DNA from: DAITAZ01 sp036824045
Lineage (GTDB): Bacteria > Pseudomonadota > Gammaproteobacteria > Burkholderiales > Rhodocyclaceae
Length of the DNA: 12,355 nt
Assembly: GCA_036824045.1 (NCBI GenBank)
Contig: DAITAZ010000063.1
Span: 1-12,355 of the forward strand
Direction: 5' to 3'
In this document: piece by piece, positions 6,859-12,355 of the stretch
How positions within the stretch are numbered: the first letter of the stretch is position 1
Layout: each line of letters starts with the position of its first letter
The notes under the pieces: generated by a model
What the model saw: the letters and a program-made list of their open reading frames with translations, nothing else
What the model was told of the DNA's origin: nothing
Database searches by the model: none
Translations under genes and position numbers: made by a program

Positions 6859-6910
6859 GGTCCGCTCGTCCTGCAGGGTGTGCGCATTGCATTTTCCTGA
6901 GAACGGGGCG

Positions 6911-6932
6911 CGGGCCCTCCAGGCAGGGCCCG
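6911..6932. other. GC-rich hairpin between csp and infA
   Basis: CGGGCCCT (6911-6918) pairs perfectly with AGGGCCCG (6925-6932) around a 6-base loop. No T tract follows, so it is not a classical intrinsic terminator. It may mark the csp mRNA 3' end as a processing or stability element. A further perfect palindrome, AAGAATTCTT (6970-6979), lies directly before the infA ribosome-binding site. Confidence 0.5.
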
Positions 6933-6993
6933 TCGGGGGAGGCGCGGCCTGGCTGCGCTTCTTGATGACAAGAATTCTTCAGGAGAAATGGCA

Positions 6994-7254
6994 ATGTCCA
7001 AAGAAGAGCTGATTCAGATGAATGGCGTGGTGAGCGAAGTGCTGCCGGATGCCCGGTTTCGCGTCACCCTCGAAAACGGCCATGCGCTGGTAGCGTACAC
7101 GGCCGGCAAGATGCGCAAGAACCACATCCGCATCATCGCTGGTGACAAGGTTTCGCTGGAGCTTTCGCCCTACGACCTGAGCAAGGGGCGCATCACCTTC
7201 CGGCACATCGAAGGGCGCAGCACCGGGGCAACCTTCCCCCGGCGCCGGCATTGA
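6994..7254 (+). CDS. infA: Translation initiation factor IF-1
   Basis: This 86-aa protein is IF-1, which binds the A site of the 30S subunit during initiation. The OB-fold core reads like the family from MNGVVSEVLPDARFRVTLEN through LSPYDLSKGRITFR (residues 57-70). Typical IF-1 is about 72 residues; here a tail of about 16 (HIEGRSTGATFPRRRH) follows, basic at its end. The ATG at 6994 was chosen because AGGAG (6981-6985) is 8 bases upstream; the ATG at 6988 would leave only 2. Betaproteobacteria often carry a second infA outside the ribosomal-protein operon, and the cold-shock neighbour suggests this is such a copy. Its stop overlaps the TTG start of the methyltransferase. Confidence 0.95.
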   Translation: MSKEELIQMNGVVSEVLPDARFRVTLENGHALVAYTAGKMRKNHIRIIAGDKVSLELSPYDLSKGRITFRHIEGRSTGATFPRRRH

Positions 7255-7952
7255 CGGACGGTTCGCCGTCCGAAGAGGCGGGGGCGCCAGGTTACGCAGT
7301 CCGATACCTGGATGTTCCCATCGCCAGCGAATCTGATCTTCGCATTCGTGCGCTGCTGGATCGCCAGCAGTACCACGACCCCCGCGGCCTGGCGGCGGCC
7401 GAGGGTATTTCCGCAGCGTGTTGGCCCCTGTTTGGCCAAGTCTGGCCGTCGGCCCGGAAACTGGCGCATCTGATGCACAGTTGGGATATCGACGGCAAAC
7501 GTATTCTCGAAATCGGCTGCGGGCTGGCGCTGGCCAGTCTGGTGGTCCACCGCCGCCAGGGCGACATCACTGCCAGTGATTGCCACCCGTTGGCGCGGGC
7601 ATTCCTCCACGCCAATCTGGTGCTCAACCAGCTTCCGGACCTGCCTTACTTCAATGGCAACTGGACGCGGACGAGCGTGGAACTGGGTTGGTTCGACCTG
7701 ATCATCGGCAGTGACGTGCTCTACGAGCGCTGCCACCCGGAGCAACTGGCCGGTTTCCTGCACCGGCATGCGGCCCCCAAGGCCGAAGTCCTGATCATCG
7801 ACCCCAACCGTGGCAATCGCGCGGCGTTCAACCGCCGTATGCGGGACTTTGGTTTTGCGCTGACCGAAACGCGGCTCGATGAGCCCCTGCACGATGGCAG
7901 CCCCTACCGGGGCCGCCTGCTGCAGTTCAGCCGCGATGCCCTGCTGGTTTGA
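7251..7952 (+). CDS. Class I SAM-dependent protein N-methyltransferase (METTL20/21-like)
   Basis: This 233-aa enzyme should transfer a methyl group from SAM, probably to a lysine of a protein partner. VWPSARKLAHLM (64-75) resembles the family's N-terminal helix. Motif I is ILEIGCGLALAS (85-96), the ribose-binding acid is D110 in ITASDCHP, NW (137-138) follows, and post-motif SDVLYE (154-159) matches the D-x-x-Y-[DE] signature of the Methyltransf_16 / seven-beta-strand lysine methyltransferases. It starts at TTG 7251, which overlaps the infA stop (TTGA); no separate Shine-Dalgarno sequence is seen and no ATG or GTG lies in frame before the conserved core, so translation is probably coupled to infA. 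The substrate is unknown; ribosomal or elongation-factor proteins are reasonable guesses from the neighbours only. Confidence 0.85.
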   Translation: MTDGSPSEEAGAPGYAVRYLDVPIASESDLRIRALLDRQQYHDPRGLAAAEGISAACWPLFGQVWPSARKLAHLMHSWDIDGKRILEIGCGLALASLVVHRRQGDITASDCHPLARAFLHANLVLNQLPDLPYFNGNWTRTSVELGWFDLIIGSDVLYERCHPEQLAGFLHRHAAPKAEVLIIDPNRGNRAAFNRRMRDFGFALTETRLDEPLHDGSPYRGRLLQFSRDALLV

Positions 7953-7954
7953 GC

Positions 7955-7970
7955 GGGGCCCGCTGGCCCC
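7955..7970. terminator. Short hairpin between convergent genes
   Basis: GGGGCC (7955-7960) pairs with GGCCCC (7965-7970) over a 4-base loop, in the 27-base gap between the methyltransferase and the regulator gene. There is no T tract, so terminator activity is only a possibility. Confidence 0.3.
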
Positions 7971-7979
7971 TGGCGGCGC

Positions 7980-8456
7980 CTAGTCTTCCAGGAGGCCGTT
8001 GAGGGCCGGCAGCACGTGCCGGGTTCTGGTCTCGTAGATGATGGAGGTCTCGATGCGGGTGACGCCGGGCCGGCTGGTGAAGTGGTCCAGGGCCAGATCC
8101 CGCAGGTGCCGGGTGTCCCGCGCCACCACGTGGACCACGATGTCGTAGCGGCCGGTGATGAGGTGGGCGGAGCGCACCTCGGGGATGTGCACGATTTCTT
8201 CCATGAAGCGGTCGACGATGCTGCGTTCGTGCTTGGCCAGCTCGATCATCAGCAGCGCTTCAAGCCCCACGCCCAGTACCTTGGGGTCAGCCTCCACATA
8301 AGCTCCGGTGAGTATCCCCTCGGCCCACAGGCGTTTGAGGCGATCATGCACGCTGGAGGGGGCCAGCCCGGTGGCGGTGGCGATCTGCTTGTTGAGCATC
8401 CGTCCGTCCTTCTGCAGAAGGCGGATGATTTCGGCGTCGATTCGGTCGATGGGCAT
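7980..8456 (-). CDS. Lrp/AsnC family transcriptional regulator
   Basis: This 158-aa protein has an N-terminal winged helix-turn-helix (about 3-60; DRIDAEIIRLLQKDGRMLNK, then TGLAPSSVHDRLKRLWAEGI) and a C-terminal RAM ligand-binding domain (about 65-140) with the typical TGRYDIVVHV (101-110). Length is that of the family. ATG at 8456 is chosen for AGGAG 7 bases upstream and because the protein then begins at the family's usual position. It is divergent from methionine gamma-lyase, the same arrangement as mdeR-mdeA of Pseudomonas putida, where the regulator activates the lyase gene. By analogy it probably responds to methionine or a related amino acid and binds the dyads in the shared intergenic region. 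Autoregulation is likely but not shown. Confidence 0.93.
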   Translation of the reverse strand: MPIDRIDAEIIRLLQKDGRMLNKQIATATGLAPSSVHDRLKRLWAEGILTGAYVEADPKVLGVGLEALLMIELAKHERSIVDRFMEEIVHIPEVRSAHLITGRYDIVVHVVARDTRHLRDLALDHFTSRPGVTRIETSIIYETRTRHVLPALNGLLED

Positions 8457-8484
8457 TGGCGCGCTCCTGCGCTGAAAATCATTC

Positions 8485-8512
8485 GGTGTACGCGCAGCGG
8501 CTTCGGTGCCAA
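8485..8512 (-). promoter_or_regulatory. Candidate promoter of the Lrp-type regulator
   Basis: On the minus strand TTGGCA (8512-8507) and TACACC (8490-8485) are separated by 16 bases. The -35 matches 5 of 6 positions and the -10 only 3 of 6, so this is tentative. Confidence 0.25.
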
Positions 8513-8522
8513 CATGCTTTGC

Positions 8523-8578
8523 CCGAACGTGACCGAACAAGCATCGGTTGCTTTGCTTGTTTGGCGCTGCGCGTTCGG
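8523..8578. promoter_or_regulatory. Nested inverted repeats, probable Lrp-type operator
   Basis: An inner dyad pairs CCGAACAAGC (8533-8542) with GCTTGTTTGG (8555-8564), 9 of 10 positions, over a 12-base spacer. An outer dyad pairs CCGAACG (8523-8529) with CGTTCGG (8572-8578) perfectly. The two centres differ by only 2 bases and half-sites repeat the core CCGAAC. Half-site spacing of about two helical turns suits an oligomeric Lrp/AsnC protein. The right arm covers the likely -35 of the lyase promoter. Confidence 0.65.
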
Positions 8579-8586
8579 CTGATTAT
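8557..8586 (+). promoter_or_regulatory. Candidate promoter of methionine gamma-lyase
   Basis: TTGTTT (8557-8562) and GATTAT (8581-8586) are spaced by 18 bases, each matching 4 of 6 consensus positions. The transcript would start near 8593, about 24 bases before the ATG. The weak hexamers fit a promoter that needs an activator. Confidence 0.4.
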
Positions 8587-8616
8587 CCGCCCTCCACTGC
8601 CAGATTTGGGTGCCCC

Positions 8617-9846
8617 ATGCTGCCTCCGAGTGATTCGAAACCGGGTTTTGCCACCCGGGCCATCCACCACGCCTACGACCCCTACGCCGGCCCCGGCGCG
8701 CTCAACCCTCCGGTGTATTTGAGTTCCACCTACACTTTCCCGACTGTCGAGGAAGGGGCGGCCCGCTTTGCCGGGGAGCTGGAGGGTTTCATCTACACCC
8801 GGGTGGGCAACCCCACCACCGCGCTGCTGGAGGCGCGGATTGCGAGCCTGGAGGGGGGCGAGGCGGCGCTGGTGACCGCTTCGGGCATGGGCGCCACCGC
8901 CTCCTTGCTGTGGACGCTGCTGGCACCGGGCGACGAGCTGGTTGCGGACAAGACCCTCTATGGCTGCACCTTCGGTTTCTTCAATCACGGATTGGCGAAG
9001 TTCGGGGTGACGGTGCGTTTTGTGGATCTCACCGAGCCGCACAATCTGGATGAGGCCCTGAGCGCCCGGACCAAGGTGGTGTTCTTCGAGACGCCGGCCA
9101 ACCCCAACATGCGGCTGGTGGACATCGCGGCGGTGGCTGAGCGCGCTCACCGGGCCGGGGCGCGGGTGGTGGTGGACAACACCTACTGCACGCCTTATCT
9201 GCAGCGCCCCCTGGAACTGGGGGCGGATTTCGTGGTGCACTCGGCCACCAAGTACCTGGGCGGGCATGGTGATCTGATCGCCGGCGCGGTGGTGGGCCCG
9301 AAAGCGGTGCTGGATCAGGTGCGCTTTTGTGGTGTCAAGGACATGACCGGCGCCGTGCTCTCCAGCCAGGACGCCTTCCTCGTCCTGCGCGGGTTGAAGA
9401 CGCTGGCCCTGCGCATGGTGCGCCACGCCCAGAACGCCCAGGGCATCGCCGAATATCTGGCCCAGCACCCCCAGGTGGCCGCATGCCATTACCCGGGGCT
9501 GCCGACTTTTCCCCAGTACGCGCTGGCCTGCCGGCAGATGCGGCTGCCCGGCGGCATGGTGGCATTCGAGCTGAAAGGGGGGCTGGAGGCGGGCCGCCGC
9601 TTCATGAACGCGTTGCGACTTGTGACCCGCGCGGTGAGCCTGGGGGACGCGGAAAGCCTGGCCCAGCACCCGGCCAGCATGACCCATTCCTTTTACACCC
9701 CGGAGGAACGGGCGGCCCACCTGATCAGCGAAGGGCTGGTGCGCATCTCCGCCGGGCTGGAAGACCTGGAGGACATCCTGGAGGACATCGAGCAGGCGCT
9801 GGATTGGGCACCCCGGTTGAGCCCGGCGGGAGACGACTGTTACTGA
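8617..9846 (+). CDS. mdeA: Methionine gamma-lyase (PLP enzyme)
   Basis: This 409-aa cytoplasmic enzyme splits methionine into methanethiol, ammonia and 2-oxobutanoate (also called megL). It belongs to the Cys/Met-metabolism PLP family. The Schiff-base lysine is K212 in SATKYLGGHGD; D187 in VVVDNTYCTPYLQRP supports the cofactor ring; Y60 and R62 (YTRVGNP) bind phosphate from the partner subunit. Residues that set MGL apart from cystathionine enzymes are present: C117 in LYGCTFGFF (Cys116 of P. putida MGL) and K241-D242 in GVKDMTGAVLSS. The C-terminal run SLGDAESLAQHPASMTHS is also as in the Pseudomonas enzyme. ATG at 8617 gives the family's usual start; GGGTG 4 bases upstream is a weak ribosome-binding site. 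Its stop is 12 bases from the convergent radical SAM gene. Confidence 0.95.
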   Translation: MLPPSDSKPGFATRAIHHAYDPYAGPGALNPPVYLSSTYTFPTVEEGAARFAGELEGFIYTRVGNPTTALLEARIASLEGGEAALVTASGMGATASLLWTLLAPGDELVADKTLYGCTFGFFNHGLAKFGVTVRFVDLTEPHNLDEALSARTKVVFFETPANPNMRLVDIAAVAERAHRAGARVVVDNTYCTPYLQRPLELGADFVVHSATKYLGGHGDLIAGAVVGPKAVLDQVRFCGVKDMTGAVLSSQDAFLVLRGLKTLALRMVRHAQNAQGIAEYLAQHPQVAACHYPGLPTFPQYALACRQMRLPGGMVAFELKGGLEAGRRFMNALRLVTRAVSLGDAESLAQHPASMTHSFYTPEERAAHLISEGLVRISAGLEDLEDILEDIEQALDWAPRLSPAGDDCY

Positions 9847-9858
9847 GCGCCCCAGCCC

Positions 9859-10938
9859 CTAGAACAAGCCCATCTGCCTCGCCTCCCGGGGCGGGCGGAA
9901 GTGGCTGCAGTCCAGTTCGCGCCGGATTTTGTTGAGCCCCAGCTTGCGGGCCGTGGCGTGGAAGCGCTGGCTGATCAGGTCCGCCAGCGGGCCCTGGCCA
10001 CGCATGCGGTGGCCGAAACGGCTGTCGTTGTCGGCGCCGCCGCGCATCTGGCGCAGCAGGCTCATGACCCGGCTGGCCCGGCCCGGGGCGTGGTGGGCCA
10101 GCCAGTCGGTGAACAGGCTGCCCAGTTCCAGTGGCAGGCGCAGCAGCACATAGCCGCCGCTCTCGGCGCCGGCCGCGCGGGCGGCCTGGAAGATGCTTTC
10201 CATCTCGGTGTCGTTGAGGGCGGGGATGAGTGGCGCGCATAGCACGCCCACCGGCACCCCCGCCCCGGCCAGGGCGCGCACGGTGGCCAGCCGCCGGGCG
10301 GGGGCGGCGGCCCGGGGCTCCATGGCGCGAGCCAGGGCCGGCTCCAGGGTGGTGATGCTGACCATGACTTCCGCCAGATTCTGCCGGGCCATGTCAGCCA
10401 GGATGTCCAGATCCCGTTCGATGAGGGCGGACTTGGTGATGATGGACACCGGGTGGCCACAGTCCGCCAGCACCGCCAGGATGCGCCGGGTGAGCCCCAG
10501 GTGCCGTTCCACCGGCTGGTAGGCGTCCGTATTCACCCCCAGGGCGATGGGACTGCAGCGGTAGCGGGGGTGGGCCAGTTCCTCCCGCAGGCGCTCCGGG
10601 GCGTCCGGCTTGTGGAAGATGCGGGTCTCGAAATCCAGCCCGGGAGACAGGCCCAGCCAGGCGTGGCTGGGGCGGGCGAAGCAGTAACAGCAGCCGTGCT
10701 CGCAGCCCCGGTAGGGGTTGATGGACTGGCTGAACGGCACGTCCGGGGACTGGTTGCGGGCGATGACGCTGCGGGCGGTATCCACCAGCAGTTCGGTACG
10801 CGGGCCGGGGGCGTCCGCTGCGGGCTCTCCCCAGCCGTCGTCAAAGGGGCTGCGCGCCCAGGCGGCGTAGCGGTTGTCCGGGTTGTGGGCAGCGCCCCGG
10901 CCGCGGGGCGGCGGGGGTGTGGGGGAGGGGGCATCCAT
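9859..10938 (-). CDS. PA0069 family radical SAM protein (spore-photoproduct-lyase-like)
   Basis: This 359-aa protein carries the radical SAM cluster motif C-x3-C-x2-C as C79, C83 and C86 within NPYRGCEHGCCYCFARP. Downstream are GVNTDAYQPVE (134-144), ITKSALIERDLDIL (167-180) and VMVSITTLEP (191-200), as in Rv2578c/PA0069-type proteins related to spore photoproduct lyase. The N-terminus has the family's RGRGAAHNPDNRY (12-24). The chemical reaction is not established for this family. ATG at 10938 was chosen because the family motif begins soon after; the ATG at 10995 would add 19 unrelated residues and would translate through the LexA box. No clear Shine-Dalgarno sequence precedes 10938. A near-consensus LexA box 12 bases before the start suggests induction by DNA damage. 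Confidence 0.9.
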   Translation of the reverse strand: MDAPSPTPPPPRGRGAAHNPDNRYAAWARSPFDDGWGEPAADAPGPRTELLVDTARSVIARNQSPDVPFSQSINPYRGCEHGCCYCFARPSHAWLGLSPGLDFETRIFHKPDAPERLREELAHPRYRCSPIALGVNTDAYQPVERHLGLTRRILAVLADCGHPVSIITKSALIERDLDILADMARQNLAEVMVSITTLEPALARAMEPRAAAPARRLATVRALAGAGVPVGVLCAPLIPALNDTEMESIFQAARAAGAESGGYVLLRLPLELGSLFTDWLAHHAPGRASRVMSLLRQMRGGADNDSRFGHRMRGQGPLADLISQRFHATARKLGLNKIRRELDCSHFRPPREARQMGLF

Positions 10939-10949
10939 GGCGGGGATGA

Positions 10950-10969
10950 TACTGTATATAAAAACAGTT
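10950..10969. promoter_or_regulatory. LexA (SOS) box before the radical SAM gene
   Basis: TACTGTATATAAAAACAGTT has both CTGT (10952-10955) and ACAG (10964-10967) arms with the required 8-base AT-rich centre, matching the consensus of Gamma- and Betaproteobacteria (TACTGTATATATATACAGTA) nearly throughout. On the minus strand it overlaps a TATATA -10-like sequence (10960-10955), so LexA would block the radical SAM promoter. The divergent exporter gene starts 115 bases away and is less likely to be the target. Confidence 0.85.
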
Positions 10970-10994
10970 ATCCAGAGTGCCTCCCGGCCGGTCA

Positions 10995-11024
10995 CCCGGG
11001 TTTGCCCGGGGCGGGCGGCCCGGG
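10995..11024. repeat. Three CCCGGG hexamers, two forming a hairpin
   Basis: CCCGGG occurs at 10995-11000, 11005-11010 and 11019-11024. The first two can form a stem with a TTTG loop. The third lies just before the candidate -10 of the exporter gene. No T tract follows. The function, if any, is unknown. Confidence 0.5.
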
Positions 11025-11029
11025 TGCAC

Positions 11030-11035
11030 TAGAAT
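11030..11035 (+). promoter_or_regulatory. Candidate -10 element of the exporter gene
   Basis: TAGAAT in the context GCACTAGAATGCC matches 5 of 6 positions of the -10 consensus and would start a transcript about 45 bases before the ATG at 11084. No good -35 is found at the right spacing. Confidence 0.35.
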
Positions 11036-11083
11036 GCCTCCCCGTACCCGCTTGCCCACACCATTGACCGGTTCCGCCCCGCC

Positions 11084-11980
11084 ATGAATCCATCTCTCGC
11101 CGGCTTGCTGCTGGGCGCGCTTGGCGTGCTGATCTTCAGCCTCACCATGCCGGTGACCAAGATCGCGCTCGCCGGCGATGTCATGTCGGCCTGGTTTGTC
11201 TGGTCCGGCCGGGCGGTGCTGGCGGCCGTGGCCGGCATCGCCTATCTGCTGCTCACCAATCCGCGCTGCCCGCCCCGCCAGGCCTGGTGGCCCTTGCTCG
11301 GGACCACCAGCGGCGTGGTCTTCGGCTGGCCCCTGCTCAACACCCTGGCGCTGCAATGGGTGTCTTCCAGCCACTCGGCGGTCATCAATGGGGTGCTGCC
11401 GCTGGCCACTGCCGTCATCGGCGCCACGCTCAATCGGGAACACCTGCCGCGGGTGTTCTGGCTGTGCGCGGTGGCCGGCTCCGTGCTGGTCTGCGGCTAT
11501 GCGTGGGTCCATGCCGCGGGCGCCGTGCATCTCCCGGATGCCCTGCTGCTGCTGGGGGTTCTGCTCGGGGGGCTGGGTTACGCCTGCGGGGCGATCGCCA
11601 CCAAATCCATGCGCGGGCCGGAGGTGATCTCCTGGGCGCTGGTGCTGGGCTTGCCGGTCACCCTGCCGGCGATGCTCGGCTTCCGCCCGCCGGATCTGGC
11701 GGCCGTGCCCGCCCCGGCCTGGGGCGCCTTCGCCTACCTGGGGCTGATGAGCCAGTGGATCGGCTTCTTCTTCTGGTATCGGGGCCTGCTCCTGGGCGGC
11801 ATCGCCAAGGTCAGCCAGATCCAGTTGCTGCAGTTGTTTCTCACCCTCGGTTTTTCCGCCGTGCTGCTGGGCGAGTCCATCGAGCCGCTGATGCTGGCCG
11901 TCGCGGCCACCACGGTGGCGCTCATCGTCGTCGGCCGGCGTGCCACCCGGCCCCTGCCTCCCCGCCCGCCCCGCATGTGA
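11084..11980 (+). CDS. EamA/DMT family transporter
   Basis: This 298-aa inner-membrane protein has about ten hydrophobic helices arranged as two EamA repeats (roughly 5-140 and 150-285), the hallmark of drug/metabolite transporters that export amino acids or other small metabolites. Typical signs are the helix-start LLGALGVLIFSLTMPVTKIAL, the end-of-repeat stretch SSSHSAVINGVLPLATAVIGATLNRE in the first half and KVSQIQLLQLFLTLGFSAVLLGESIEP in the second. The short tail is proline and arginine rich. ATG at 11084 has no clear Shine-Dalgarno sequence but gives the family's usual N-terminus. Substrate cannot be inferred; it has no obvious operon partner, being divergent from the radical SAM gene and convergent with the ferredoxin gene. 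Confidence 0.9.
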   Translation: MNPSLAGLLLGALGVLIFSLTMPVTKIALAGDVMSAWFVWSGRAVLAAVAGIAYLLLTNPRCPPRQAWWPLLGTTSGVVFGWPLLNTLALQWVSSSHSAVINGVLPLATAVIGATLNREHLPRVFWLCAVAGSVLVCGYAWVHAAGAVHLPDALLLLGVLLGGLGYACGAIATKSMRGPEVISWALVLGLPVTLPAMLGFRPPDLAAVPAPAWGAFAYLGLMSQWIGFFFWYRGLLLGGIAKVSQIQLLQLFLTLGFSAVLLGESIEPLMLAVAATTVALIVVGRRATRPLPPRPPRM

Positions 11981-12005
11981 CAACGCCCGCGCGAGGCGGG
12001 CGTTG
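11981..12005. terminator. Strong hairpin between convergent exporter and ferredoxin genes
   Basis: CAACGCCCGC (11981-11990) pairs perfectly with GCGGGCGTTG (11996-12005) around the 5-base loop GCGAG. It starts right after the exporter stop and lies 27 bases from the ferredoxin stop, the place for a shared bidirectional terminator. The T tract is minimal on both strands (TT on +, TTG on -), so efficiency is uncertain. Confidence 0.7.
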
Positions 12006-12031
12006 GGTGTGCGTCGCGGGGACAGCCTGGG

Positions 12032-12349
12032 TCAGAATTTGACCAGGATGTCCTCGTTGCGGACGATGAACTGGCAGGCGAGGCGCCAGGGGGGCGGGAC
12101 GTCTTTCTCTTCAGCGGCGGCGATCTGGTCCTTGGTGATCTTGCCGGCGAGCTTGAGGGCGACCTTTTCCTTTTCCGTCAGGGCCACACCCATGGGGGCC
12201 TTGTCGGAGAGGATGACCACTTCGACGGCGCAGGAGCCGCATTCGCCGTTCTGGCACTCGAACTCGACGGGAATCTTGTGGGTCTTGGCCACGGCGAGCA
12301 GGGTGTGGGTGTCCCCTGCGGTGGCGTAGACGGTGATGTCCTTCTTCAT
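12032..12349 (-). CDS. [2Fe-2S] ferredoxin, Shethna FeSII-like
   Basis: This 105-aa soluble protein is a plant-type (beta-grasp) [2Fe-2S] ferredoxin. Cluster ligands are C32, C37 and C40 (FECQNGECGSC, C-x4-C-x2-C) and C92 (RLACQFIV). The overall plan, including TLLAVA near the start, LTEKEKVALKLAGK before the last cysteine, PPPWRLACQ and the ending NEDILVKF, resembles the Azotobacter FeSII (Shethna) protein, which shields nitrogenase from oxygen by forming a complex with it. Similar ferredoxins also serve other redox roles, and no nif gene is visible in the window, so the nitrogenase link is only a suggestion. ATG at 12349 gives a sensible start, but only 6 bases lie beyond it, so the ribosome-binding site and a longer N-terminus cannot be judged. 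Confidence 0.88.
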   Translation of the reverse strand: MKKDITVYATAGDTHTLLAVAKTHKIPVEFECQNGECGSCAVEVVILSDKAPMGVALTEKEKVALKLAGKITKDQIAAAEEKDVPPPWRLACQFIVRNEDILVKF

Positions 12350-12355
12350 CTTGGG

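Noticed and set aside
8479..9720. Long minus-strand frame opposite methionine gamma-lyase
   Set aside because: It is antisense to an enzyme with all catalytic motifs, and its translation is histidine/arginine/glutamine rich with no known domain.
10995..11010. CCCGGG-TTTG-CCCGGG hairpin as a terminator for the radical SAM or exporter gene
   Set aside because: It lies upstream of both divergent genes rather than at either 3' end, and has no T tract.

Overview
The window looks like chromosomal DNA of a GC-rich betaproteobacterium, most likely in the Rhodocyclales range (Azoarcus, Thauera, Dechloromonas, Azospira and relatives). This rests on family resemblance only: two chemoreceptors with the LGGEP-type HAMP start, a small cold-shock gene followed by a second-type IF-1 gene, a Pseudomonas-like methionine gamma-lyase, and a [2Fe-2S] ferredoxin resembling the Shethna FeSII protein of diazotrophs. 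No species call is possible from the sequence alone.

Layout. Bases 1-1298 hold a small unknown gene and a two-gene toxin-antitoxin module: a ribbon-helix-helix/UPF0175-like antitoxin followed by a PIN-domain toxin. This part looks visibly less GC-rich than the rest. Bases 1299-5592 hold two leftward chemoreceptor genes. The first has a Cache-type sensor and the second a helical periplasmic sensor. The last 14 codons of the second receptor, its stop and 11 bases beyond are repeated almost perfectly 2.5 kb away, just past the end of the first receptor, so the first receptor sits between 56-bp direct repeats. Bases 5867-7952 run rightward: an unknown four-helix membrane protein, a cold-shock protein with a terminator-like hairpin in its leader, IF-1, and a protein N-methyltransferase whose TTG start overlaps the IF-1 stop.

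Bases 7980-9846 are a divergent regulator-enzyme pair: an Lrp/AsnC regulator and methionine gamma-lyase. Two nested inverted repeats lie between them, next to the likely lyase promoter. A leftward PA0069-type radical SAM gene (9859-10938) ends only 12 bp from the lyase and has a near-consensus LexA (SOS) box directly before its start codon. A rightward EamA/DMT exporter gene (11084-11980) and the leftward ferredoxin gene (12032-12349) converge on a strong hairpin terminator.

Functional themes are chemotactic sensing (two receptors), control of translation or cold response (csp, infA, methyltransferase), sulfur amino-acid breakdown under an amino-acid-responsive regulator, and a probable SOS-controlled radical SAM enzyme. 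No RNA genes, CRISPR arrays, transposases or integrases were seen.
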